Below, piece by piece: positions 46,054 through 53,364 of a stretch of DNA of 64,000 bases (position 1 is its first letter; each line of letters begins with the position of its first letter). The stretch comes from Planctomycetota bacterium. Its GTDB lineage: Bacteria > Planctomycetota > JAJSAM01 > JAJVHW01. Position numbers and translations under genes: made by a program. The DNA is taken from the NCBI GenBank assembly GCA_024280885.1, contig JAJRPF010000016.1, positions 1 to 64,000 on the forward strand. Reading direction: 5' to 3'. A model generated the notes under the pieces. That model did not search any database, was not told the origin of the DNA, and worked only from the letters and a program-made list of their open reading frames with translations.

Positions 46054-46155
46054 CGATACGGAGCCAGGACAACTTCGGCAGAGTTCGGAGCACAGGCATC
46101 GATACCGCGAATGCCAACCTCCGAACTCTGCCGAAGTTGTCCTGGCTCCGTATCG
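46054..46155. repeat. Long hairpin element, copy B
   Basis: An inverted repeat with perfect 36-base arms (46054-46089 and 46120-46155) and a 30-base loop starts four bases after the AAA+ regulator stop codon and ends 14 bases before the yceH stop codon read from the other strand. The loop has an inner ggcat/atgcc pair. Its core (ggacaacttcggcagag) differs from copy A by one base pair. The right end (ccgtatcg) is repeated at 46162-46168. Confidence 0.93.
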
Positions 46156-46169
46156 TTGGTTCCGTATCG

Positions 46170-46922
46170 CTACGCTTCCAACGCGGCCACTCGTTTCCGC
46201 AGAGCGATCAGTTCCTGGCGCAGTTCTTCGAGTTCGGCGCGGAGGTCGCCGTCTGACGATTCCGACGATACGGACGCTACCGCCGTTGCGGGCATGGCGA
46301 CGCCGAGGACGGGGCCAGCTGTGTCGATTGCCGGGCGGGGAGCGTGGGTCTGGACGAATGGCTGTGATGCCGCCGGTGCGGCGGGCGTCTCGCGCTCGTC
46401 TGTCTCGGCCTCCTCGTCGTCATCCGCCGGCGCGTCGGTTTGCGTGCAGAGGAGTTGCTGCCAACGGGCGTAGCGCTGGCCGGAGTCCTTCGAGAGCAGA
46501 TGGACGTGGCCGCCCCGCGCGAGTTCGCGTAGGAGCTCGTCCACATCGCTTTGCGAGCCCATCGGGGCCATGCGACCGCAGCGCCGAGTGAGTTCGCCCG
46601 CGGTCTGGGGGCCGCGCAGTAGCAACTCGGCGAGGATGGCGATCTCCTGGCGCGACATGCGGAGTTCGTCCATGAGTCTCTCGCCGTAGCGGCGCACGCG
46701 GCCGCCATCGCGCTCATGGATCATCGTGAGGCCCTTCTGACGGAGTTCCATCAGACAGCCCAAGATCTCGAATTCTTCGAGGTGGAGCACCGGGGCGCGG
46801 TTGCTCTTCTGGTTGCACGCTGCGATCAGCGCGTTCAGTGACAGGGGGTAGGCGTCAGGCGTCGTCCAGCGCTTCTCGATGAGCGCTCCCAGGACACGCG
46901 CCTCTGTGCGGTCGAGCTCCAT
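46170..46922 (-). CDS. YceH family protein (UPF0502)
   Basis: The 250-residue protein begins with the family signature MELDRTEARVLGALIEKRWTT and LNALIAACNQKSNR, and the tandem winged-helix-like domains extend to about residue 160. The remainder is an acidic, Ala-rich linker (about 160-215) ending in a coiled coil (RAELEELRQELIALRKRVAALEA). E. coli YceH is about 215 residues and of unclear function. Winged-helix folds suggest nucleic-acid or protein binding. It is convergent with the AAA+ regulator, with hairpin copy B between them, and divergent from the ETF-QO gene. Confidence 0.88.
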   Translation of the reverse strand: MELDRTEARVLGALIEKRWTTPDAYPLSLNALIAACNQKSNRAPVLHLEEFEILGCLMELRQKGLTMIHERDGGRVRRYGERLMDELRMSRQEIAILAELLLRGPQTAGELTRRCGRMAPMGSQSDVDELLRELARGGHVHLLSKDSGQRYARWQQLLCTQTDAPADDDEEAETDERETPAAPAASQPFVQTHAPRPAIDTAGPVLGVAMPATAVASVSSESSDGDLRAELEELRQELIALRKRVAALEA

Positions 46923-47114
46923 ACGCAGACGATAGCGCGACGGCGGCGACGTGGCAGGCTCGAATTCCGCAACGCCTCGGCTTGTGAGCTTGAACCGAGG
47001 GTCCGCAGGGGGGGTGAAATGACGAACGGGCCCCCGCGTTTCGCTACGATCTCGCGTTCTTGCTCCGGGACGCGGTCAGATCGCGCGCCGGAGGCCACGG
47101 AGGAGCGGCTGAAG

Positions 47115-48806
47115 ATGTCCGAAATCGAGCGCGAAGTCCTGGAAGTCGATGTGCTGATCGTGGGGGCGGGGCCAGCCGGGCTCGGTGCCGCGATCCGTCT
47201 TGCGCAACTCGCCGAAGAGCACGGCAAGGACGATCTGATGATCGTGGTCATCGAGAAGGCCGCCGAGATCGGATTCCACTCCTGCTCCGGCGCCGTCATG
47301 GACCCGCGCGCACTGGCGGAGTTGATCCCCGACTACCGCGCGAAGGGCTGTCCGATCGAAGCCGACGTGGTCTCGGACGAAGTCTGGTATCTGCACGAAC
47401 AAGATCGCGTGAAGGTCCCGTACATCCCCGAGCCCCTGCAGAATCACGGCTGTCACGTGCTGTCGCTGGGGCGCTTGACGGCGTGGCTCGGTGAGCAGGC
47501 CGAAGCGACGGGCCGGATCGACATCTTCACCGAGACGGCCGGCGCGGAGATGCTCTACGACGAGAGCGGCGAGAAGGTGATCGGCGTCCGGACCGGCGAT
47601 AAGGGCCGTGACAAGGACGGCAACCCGAAGTCGAATTTCGAGCCGGGGATCGACATCCAGGCCAAGCTGACGATCCTCTCCGAGGGCGTGCGTGGATCGC
47701 TGGCGAAGCCGCTGATCCCGAAGTTCGGGCTCGATGCGGACAGCCAGCCGCAGGTCTACTCGCTCGGCATCAAGGAACTGTGGCAGATGCCGCCGGGTTC
47801 CGTCACGCCCGGCGAGGTCATCCACATGATGGGTTGGCCGCTGCGCGACGACGCATTTGGCGGCGGGTTCATCTACTCGATGGCCGACGACATCATCGAC
47901 ATCGGTCTCGTGGTCGGTCTCGACTACAAGGACCCGATGCTGGAGCCGCACAAGCTCTTCCAGCAGCTCAAGACGCACCCACTCGTGGCGGAGATTCTTG
48001 CTGGCGGCAAGATGATCCAATACGGCGCGAAGGCGCTGCCCGAGGGTGGTTACCACGCGATCCCGCGCCCATATGCCGCTGGCGTCCTCTTGGCGGGCGA
48101 CACGGCGAGCTTCCTCAATCCGATGCGCCTGAAGGGCATCCACACTGCGCTCAAGACCGGCATGCTGGCGGCCGAGACCGCGATGGATGCGATCGCCCAT
48201 GACGACTTCTCGGAAGACCGACTCTCGCTCTACAAGACGCGCGTCGGCGGGTCGTGGGTCGAGCAGGAACTGCGCTTCAGCCGCAACTTCCACTCCGGCT
48301 TTCGACACGGGACGATGGGCGGACTCGTCAACTCGGCGATGATCCTCGCGACGAACGGGCACGGCATTCTCGGCGTCGGTCCTGGTCGCGCGGGACACGA
48401 GGAGATGGAGACCGTCGCGCACTACGTCGATGGGCACGACGGCGACGAGGCCGCGAAGACGTTCCGGCGTCCGAAGTACGACGGCGAACTCACGTTCGAC
48501 AAGCTGACGAACGTCTACCACTCCGGGACGAAGCACGAAGAGGACCAGCCGTGCCACCTCGTCGTGGCGGACGCGGACATTTGTGTGACGCGCTGCACCG
48601 CCGAGTACGCCAATCCGTGCACGCGTTTCTGCCCGGCGCAGGTCTACAACATCGTGGAAGACACCGATGTGGCGACGGGTACGAAGCTGCAGATCGACTT
48701 CGCAAACTGCGTGCACTGCAAGACGTGCGATATCGCCGACCCGTATCAGGTGATCACATGGGTGACGCCCGAGGGGGGCGACGGTCCGCGCTACGATCGT
48801 CTCTAG
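47115..48806 (+). CDS. etfD: Electron transfer flavoprotein-ubiquinone oxidoreductase
   Basis: ATG 47115 with ggagga about 11 bases upstream gives 563 residues, the full ETF-QO length. The N-terminal FAD site is VLIVGAGPAGLGAAIR. The ubiquinone and membrane-interface segments follow. The C-terminal 4Fe-4S module has the cysteines in CVTRCTAEYANPCTRFCP and CVHCKTCDIADP. It accepts electrons from ETF, reduced by acyl-CoA dehydrogenases such as the 37-kb enzyme, and reduces quinone. It acts at the cytoplasmic face of the membrane. ETF alpha/beta genes are not in the window. The stop codon lies inside a long inverted repeat arm. Confidence 0.94.
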   Translation: MSEIEREVLEVDVLIVGAGPAGLGAAIRLAQLAEEHGKDDLMIVVIEKAAEIGFHSCSGAVMDPRALAELIPDYRAKGCPIEADVVSDEVWYLHEQDRVKVPYIPEPLQNHGCHVLSLGRLTAWLGEQAEATGRIDIFTETAGAEMLYDESGEKVIGVRTGDKGRDKDGNPKSNFEPGIDIQAKLTILSEGVRGSLAKPLIPKFGLDADSQPQVYSLGIKELWQMPPGSVTPGEVIHMMGWPLRDDAFGGGFIYSMADDIIDIGLVVGLDYKDPMLEPHKLFQQLKTHPLVAEILAGGKMIQYGAKALPEGGYHAIPRPYAAGVLLAGDTASFLNPMRLKGIHTALKTGMLAAETAMDAIAHDDFSEDRLSLYKTRVGGSWVEQELRFSRNFHSGFRHGTMGGLVNSAMILATNGHGILGVGPGRAGHEEMETVAHYVDGHDGDEAAKTFRRPKYDGELTFDKLTNVYHSGTKHEEDQPCHLVVADADICVTRCTAEYANPCTRFCPAQVYNIVEDTDVATGTKLQIDFANCVHCKTCDIADPYQVITWVTPEGGDGPRYDRL

Positions 48807-49007
48807 GGGCCCGGCCAGAAACCCCCGCGGCGCCGGTGATCAGGTGCTGGCCTGCCGACCTGCGGAGCATCCACCGTGCCCGAGCGGGCCGTCTGCCGCG
48901 GCTGCCAGGCTCGGAGACTCTCCGGAGTCGAGTCGCCTGTCACCCACGACAGCCGTCCCACCCGGACGCGTCCGGCTATCCACGGGGGTTTCTGGCCGCA
49001 CCCCTAG
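48803..49007. repeat. 25-bp inverted repeat, arms 155 bases apart
   Basis: Arms at 48803-48827 and 48983-49007 are complementary at 23 of 25 positions, including a perfect 15-base part (ggccagaaacccccg). The left arm contains the TAG stop codon of ETF-QO. The 155-base spacer shows no gene. It could be a miniature mobile element, a long terminator-like structure or a structured RNA. It is different from the hairpin family at 24717 and 46054. Confidence 0.85.
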
Positions 49008-49081
49008 GGCCCCGGCTTCAGCCCCGAGCCCGCGCGCGCCGATTGGGGAAGAGTCGAATTCCCACCCGGAGAGCCCCCGCG

Positions 49082-49567
49082 ATGACGCTCGATACGCCCA
49101 CACGCTCGCCCGACGCGACGGCACCTCTGCCGGAGCGCGTCGCTGCGGAGCCAAGGCAGCCCGAGACCGCAGCGAAAGAGGTCGTGGGCCCTCGGGTCCT
49201 GCTCGTCGACGACAATGCCGAACTCGCCGCTTCTCTCGCGCTGGCGCTCTCCGAGGAGGGCGTCCTGGTGGATTGCGCCGGCTCCGCCGAGACTGCCAAA
49301 ACCGTCTTCGCCGAGCGGCGCTACGACGCTGTCGTGATCGATCTGGTGATGCCAGGCACGCACGGCATGGCGCTCCTCGCCGATCTGCGCGAGTCGCCGC
49401 AGGGCAAGGGTGTCCCCGCCGTCTTGCTCTCCGAACTGCCGAAGGGCGAGACACGCGATCACGCGCGGCGGTTGGTCGGCAAGCTGAAGCGCGCCGCATT
49501 CCTCGACAAGCCCGCGTCCCCGCGTCGCCTGCTCGTCACGCTCGGGCAGGTGACGGCCGCTCGCTGA
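49082..49567 (+). CDS. Stand-alone response regulator receiver domain protein
   Basis: ATG 49082 (ggagag upstream) gives 161 residues. After a disordered 35-residue leader the receiver fold is complete: acidic pair D43/D44 (LVDDN), phospho-aspartate D87 (VIDLVMPG), switch serine S117 (AVLLSE) and lysine K143 (FLDKP). No output domain is present, so it acts by protein contact or as a phosphate relay partner. The hybrid histidine kinase at 26 kb is a possible but unproven source of phosphate. Confidence 0.87.
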   Translation: MTLDTPTRSPDATAPLPERVAAEPRQPETAAKEVVGPRVLLVDDNAELAASLALALSEEGVLVDCAGSAETAKTVFAERRYDAVVIDLVMPGTHGMALLADLRESPQGKGVPAVLLSELPKGETRDHARRLVGKLKRAAFLDKPASPRRLLVTLGQVTAAR

Positions 49568-49631
49568 TCGGCTTGCGCGCCGCTCCCCGTGACGGTCCGA
49601 GTGCAGTTCTCGGTGCGGCTCCCGGTGTGAC

Positions 49632-50348
49632 GTGAAGATCGGTCGTCCGCTCGTCCGCGGCCACTTAGTGCGGCGCTACAAGCGGTTCCTCGCCGATGTT
49701 GTGACCGACGACGGGCGCGAGTTGACGGTTCACTGTCCGAACTCGGGTTCGATGCTCGGACTCGCGACGCCCGGTGCGGCGGTGATTATCAGTGACTCCG
49801 GCAACCCGAGCCGGAAGTTGCTCTACACACTTGAGCGCGTCCGTGCCGGGCGCACCTGGGTTGGTGTGAATACGATGATCCCGAATCATCTCGCCCGTGA
49901 GGCTGTCCTGAAGGGCCGCATCCCTGCGGTCAACGGCTATGCGAACGTGCGCAGCGAAGTTGTGCTGGAGAAGGGTACGCGCCTTGACCTGCATCTCTCC
50001 GGATCTGCGCCGGGTTCGGGTCCACGGCCCGACTGCTGGCTCGAGGTGAAGAGCGCCACGCTGCGGGTCGGTGCGGCCATCCGGTTTCCGGACGCCGTCA
50101 CGGAACGCGGGCGCAAGCACCTCGATGCGTTGCGTGGAGTGGTGGCTCGTGGAGAGCGTGGAGTGCTGCTCTTCGTCGTCAATCGCGGCGACGGCGACTT
50201 TGTGGCTCCGGCCGATTCAATTGACCCCGCATACGGCGACGCACTGCGCCGGGCTGCGGCAGCGGGCGTCGAGATCATCGCGCATCGCGCGCGCATGCGC
50301 GGTGAGCGGACGTGGCTCGCCGAGAGCGTCCCCGTCCGCCTGCGCTGA
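49632..50348 (+). CDS. sfsA: SfsA family nuclease/DNA-binding protein
   Basis: GTG 49632 gives 238 residues with the complete SfsA fold: LVRGHLVRRYKRFLADVV, VHCPNSGSMLGL, NTMIPNHLAREAV, WLEVKSATL, FPDAVTERGRKHL. The motif PDAVTERGRKHL and EVKS lie in the restriction-enzyme-like core. SfsA was first named as sugar fermentation stimulation; later work points to nucleic acid binding or cutting. It is followed closely by a possible small ORF and the coiled-coil gene. Confidence 0.93.
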   Translation: MKIGRPLVRGHLVRRYKRFLADVVTDDGRELTVHCPNSGSMLGLATPGAAVIISDSGNPSRKLLYTLERVRAGRTWVGVNTMIPNHLAREAVLKGRIPAVNGYANVRSEVVLEKGTRLDLHLSGSAPGSGPRPDCWLEVKSATLRVGAAIRFPDAVTERGRKHLDALRGVVARGERGVLLFVVNRGDGDFVAPADSIDPAYGDALRRAAAAGVEIIAHRARMRGERTWLAESVPVRLR

Positions 50349-50545
50349 GCGTCTGCCCCCCGCTCTTCAGGCTCACCCGCCCTCTTTCCGATGAGGAAGC
50401 GGACCGGGCGCCGTGCCCGGAACTCGCCGAATTGCAGAATGTCGTATCGCAGAACAAGCAGGTGCTGACTTGGCTGACTTGCCCGGGCCACAACGGTCGC
50501 AACGAGGACCACGGGATGATTCGCGTGGTGAAGGGCGTGCGCTGA
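50312..50545 (+). CDS. Possible small ORF coupled to the coiled-coil gene
   Basis: This frame is open through the sfsA 3-prime end to a TGA at 50543-50545. From about 50345 its third positions are strongly G/C-rich, unlike the next gene's frame over the same bases, so it looks translated. Clear parts are LSDEEADRAPCPELAELQN and TCPGHNGRNEDHGMIRVVKG. No convincing ATG exists; GTG 50312 or a later rare start are possible. The TGA overlaps a CTG that could start the coiled-coil gene. An alternative is that one frameshift joins the two into a single protein. Confidence that something is encoded here is moderate, boundaries are low. Confidence 0.35.
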   Translation: MARRERPRPPALSVCPPLFRLTRPLSDEEADRAPCPELAELQNVVSQNKQVLTWLTCPGHNGRNEDHGMIRVVKGVR

Positions 50546-52374
50546 TCAGCGCCGGAAGCCCGGCCTCGGCGCAGGATCTCGCCCAACAACTGACATCCGT
50601 CGAGGCGCGCGCGGTGGCCGCGGAGGATCAACTGGCTCGAGATCGCTACGACCACGCTGAGCGTGTCCGCGAGATGGAGGGCAAGCTCCGGCAACTGGAG
50701 CCCTGGATCCGCAAACTGCGGGGTGAGTTCAAGGACGTCGTCGGCGAGCGCGACGCGCTTCGGGAGCGACTCTCGTCGGCTGCGGGATCCGCTGCCGACG
50801 GCGCGCGGGCCGAGATGGTGGCGCTGACCGCCGAGCGCGACGCCGCTCTGGCGGACGTCGTCGAGTTGACCATGCGTCTCGAGGCGGACGTTGCCGATCT
50901 CGACCGCCGATGGACGCGCCGGGTTGAGACGATCGAAGCGGCGCGCGAAGATGCGGTGACCAAGCTGGCTGCTCTCGATCACGCCGCCACGGAGGCGCGT
51001 CAAGGTGCCGACGAGGTGCGTCATCTGACAACCGAGCTCGACGGCGCGCGTAAGACGGTCTCCGCGCACAAGGCCGTCGCCCGCGCGGCGCAGGAGGAAG
51101 CCGCGGCTCTCAGGGAGCAGGCGGAGCAGCTGGAGGCGACGCAAGCCGACGCTGTCGCCGAGTATGAGAAGCGAGTCCGCGAGTCGCAGCGTCTCGGCGA
51201 GAAGCTGGAGCGTCGCACCCACGATCTGAAGGAGGCGAAGTCCGCTGCCGACGGGCTTCGCGACGACCTTGGGACGGCGCGGGGACGCGTCGAGGCACTC
51301 GAGGAGCAGACGGCGTCGCTCAAGGGCGAAGTGGCCGCTGTGGCCGTGGCGCGCGAGCAGGCGGACGAGGCGCGCGGCGAGATCGAGAAACTGCGCGCCG
51401 AGACGGCAGAGGCGAAGCAGGCGCTCGCGAAGATGGACGAGGAGTCGGCGTTCGCGCGGCGCTCGATCGAGAACGTACGCGAGGAGTTGGAGGCGACCGC
51501 GAAGGCGCGCGACGTCGCGCACGCGGACGTCGAGCGGCTCTCCCGCGAACTCGAAGATGCGCGAGAGCGCGCGGGTCGCTCGGAAGAGGCTCTCGCGGAG
51601 TCGGTGATCGAGTCCGAGACGGCGGCCACGCGCTACGGCAGTCTCGAGGCGGACCTGCGCGAGGCGACCGATCAGGTTGGTGACCTCCAGGAGGAGTTGA
51701 GTGCGGCCAATGCACGCAGCGTTGCGGCCGATGCCGCCGCCGCGGATGTGCGAGAGTTGGAGAAGCTGCGCTCCGAGGTCGAGTGTGGCCGCACCGCGAT
51801 CGGCACATTGCAGCAGAAGGGCGACGCGCTCCTGGAAGAGGTCGAGGCGCTCCGCGGTGCCGCGATCGACCGCACTGCCGCGATCGAGGCCAGTCACGAG
51901 ACTCGGCTCGAGGCCGTCAAGTCGCGTGCCGAGGCCGAGATGATCGGGCTCCGCGCGCGGGTCGAGGACAGCGAGGCCTCGCTCGCCGAACTCCAGGCCC
52001 GGCTGTCGTCAAACTCCGATGCCCGCGACGCCGAGATGCGGCGCATCCAACTGGGCGTTTCCGCCGCTCTTGGCGAGGGCATGCAGCGAGTGCTCGACGG
52101 CATCGAGCACGTTCTCGGCCCCGACGTCGGGCTTGCGGGCACCATCTCCGTGAACGCGCCGGCGGCCCAAGAGCCCCGCTGGGACACGCTCCTCTCGGAG
52201 CTCGCGGAACTGCGCGACGAGGTCGAGCACTTCCGCGAGGTCGATCCCGCGGCGGTGGCCGAGGCCGAGATCACGGCCTCGATCGAGATCGACGTCATCC
52301 CCGGCATCGACGTCCCGACGATGATGGACCCCGCGGCGGTGCAGGACGAGGATACGGAACTCCTTCGCGATTAG
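50542..52374 (+). CDS. Long coiled-coil protein
   Basis: The frame becomes G/C-rich at third positions exactly at about 50542, where a CTG overlaps the TGA of the upstream small ORF (CTGA). An aaggg element lies six bases before. Taking CTG as start gives 610 residues, an unbroken coiled coil rich in Ala, Glu, Arg and Asp (for example ELDGARKTVSAHKAVARAA) to about residue 500, followed by a more globular acidic C-terminus (DPAAVQDEDTELLRD). An in-frame GTG at 50413 exists, but that stretch is not coding-like. Such proteins act as scaffolds, for example in cell division, chromosome or microdomain organisation. No family was recognised. Confidence 0.7.
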   Translation: MISAGSPASAQDLAQQLTSVEARAVAAEDQLARDRYDHAERVREMEGKLRQLEPWIRKLRGEFKDVVGERDALRERLSSAAGSAADGARAEMVALTAERDAALADVVELTMRLEADVADLDRRWTRRVETIEAAREDAVTKLAALDHAATEARQGADEVRHLTTELDGARKTVSAHKAVARAAQEEAAALREQAEQLEATQADAVAEYEKRVRESQRLGEKLERRTHDLKEAKSAADGLRDDLGTARGRVEALEEQTASLKGEVAAVAVAREQADEARGEIEKLRAETAEAKQALAKMDEESAFARRSIENVREELEATAKARDVAHADVERLSRELEDARERAGRSEEALAESVIESETAATRYGSLEADLREATDQVGDLQEELSAANARSVAADAAAADVRELEKLRSEVECGRTAIGTLQQKGDALLEEVEALRGAAIDRTAAIEASHETRLEAVKSRAEAEMIGLRARVEDSEASLAELQARLSSNSDARDAEMRRIQLGVSAALGEGMQRVLDGIEHVLGPDVGLAGTISVNAPAAQEPRWDTLLSELAELRDEVEHFREVDPAAVAEAEITASIEIDVIPGIDVPTMMDPAAVQDEDTELLRD

Positions 52375-52398
52375 TTCGTTAGTTGCCAAAATGACGAA

Positions 52399-53364
52399 AT
52401 GAAAGCGATCGCCGCCGCGCTGCGGCTCCTGGGAGACGAGACGCGACTGCGTGCACTGCGTCTCCTCCGCCGTGAAGAACTGAACGCCGGTGAGCTGGCG
52501 CGCATTCTCGGGCTCGCCTCATCCGCCGTCTCACGTCAAATGGCGATCCTGCGCGAGGCCGAACTCGTGGACGAGCGCCGCGTCGGGCGCTTCGCGTTCT
52601 TTCGCGCGGCCACGGACGCTGCGTCTCTGGACGGTCTCTTCGCGCTCCTGGGAGATCGCGTGGACGAAGCCGACGACACGCACGGTGACCTCGCGCGGCT
52701 GCAGGATGTGCTGCGCACGCGTCGCGAGCGGCGGATGGCCGGGACCGGGGCGCAGCGTCCGTACGTCCCGGGGCGGTCGTGGGCGTCGTGGGCGCGCGTG
52801 GTCGGGATGCTCGTTCCGGGCGGGTTGCGGGCCGCGGACCTCGGCTGCGGCGATGGCGCACTCGCGCTCGAGATCGCACGCTTCGCCGAGACGGTCGTCG
52901 GCGTGGATCGGCGCAAGGCGCTGGTCACGCGGGCGCGCGCCGCCGCAAAGAAGGCGGGCGCGGCGAACGTGAAGTTCCGCGTCGCGGACATCGAGGCACT
53001 GCCGCTCGACGACGGCGCGTTCGACGCCGCTCTGCTCTCGCAATCGCTGCACGCAACGGAGGAACCCGTCGCCGCGCTGCGCGAAGCGGTGCGCGTTCTC
53101 GCACCCGGGGGGCGCCTGCTTGTGATGGAAGTGTTGCCGCACGACGAGGCGTGGGTGCGGGAGCGTCTCGGCCATACGCGCCAGGGGTTCGGCGCGAGCG
53201 AGTTGGAGTCGATGCTTCGCGACGCCGGATTGGACGGCGTGACGGTGGCGAGCATGCCGGCGCGCGACGGCGACGCATTCCGCCCGGTGATTGCGTCCGG
53301 GACGATCTCGGGCGGCGCGGCGACAGCGCGTTTGCGTCGCCGCAACTCAGGAGTCGCACGATGA
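52399..53364 (+). CDS. ArsR-type HTH / SAM-dependent methyltransferase fusion
   Basis: The 321-residue protein begins with an ArsR winged helix (1-75, GDETRLRALRLLRREELNAGELARIL, SSAVSRQMAILREAELV) and continues with a Rossmann methyltransferase (about 115-270, AADLGCGDGALALEIARF, ADIEALPLDDGAFDAALLSQ, LLVMEVLP). No cysteine metal site is visible in the HTH. Its stop overlaps the metH start by ATGA. Such fusions are often found beside methionine-cycle genes, so SAM or homocysteine may be the sensed ligand and the gene may regulate metH. This control role is inference; DNA-binding plus SAM-binding folds are clear. Confidence 0.85.
   Translation: MKAIAAALRLLGDETRLRALRLLRREELNAGELARILGLASSAVSRQMAILREAELVDERRVGRFAFFRAATDAASLDGLFALLGDRVDEADDTHGDLARLQDVLRTRRERRMAGTGAQRPYVPGRSWASWARVVGMLVPGGLRAADLGCGDGALALEIARFAETVVGVDRRKALVTRARAAAKKAGAANVKFRVADIEALPLDDGAFDAALLSQSLHATEEPVAALREAVRVLAPGGRLLVMEVLPHDEAWVRERLGHTRQGFGASELESMLRDAGLDGVTVASMPARDGDAFRPVIASGTISGGAATARLRRRNSGVAR

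Noticed and set aside
50413..50541. GTG-started N-terminal extension of the coiled-coil protein
   Set aside because: Third positions in this stretch are A/T-rich unlike the rest of the gene, so this frame is not coding there.
52399..52640. Metal-sensing ArsR repressor
   Set aside because: No CxC or His/Cys metal site is visible in the HTH part; the fused SAM domain points to another ligand.
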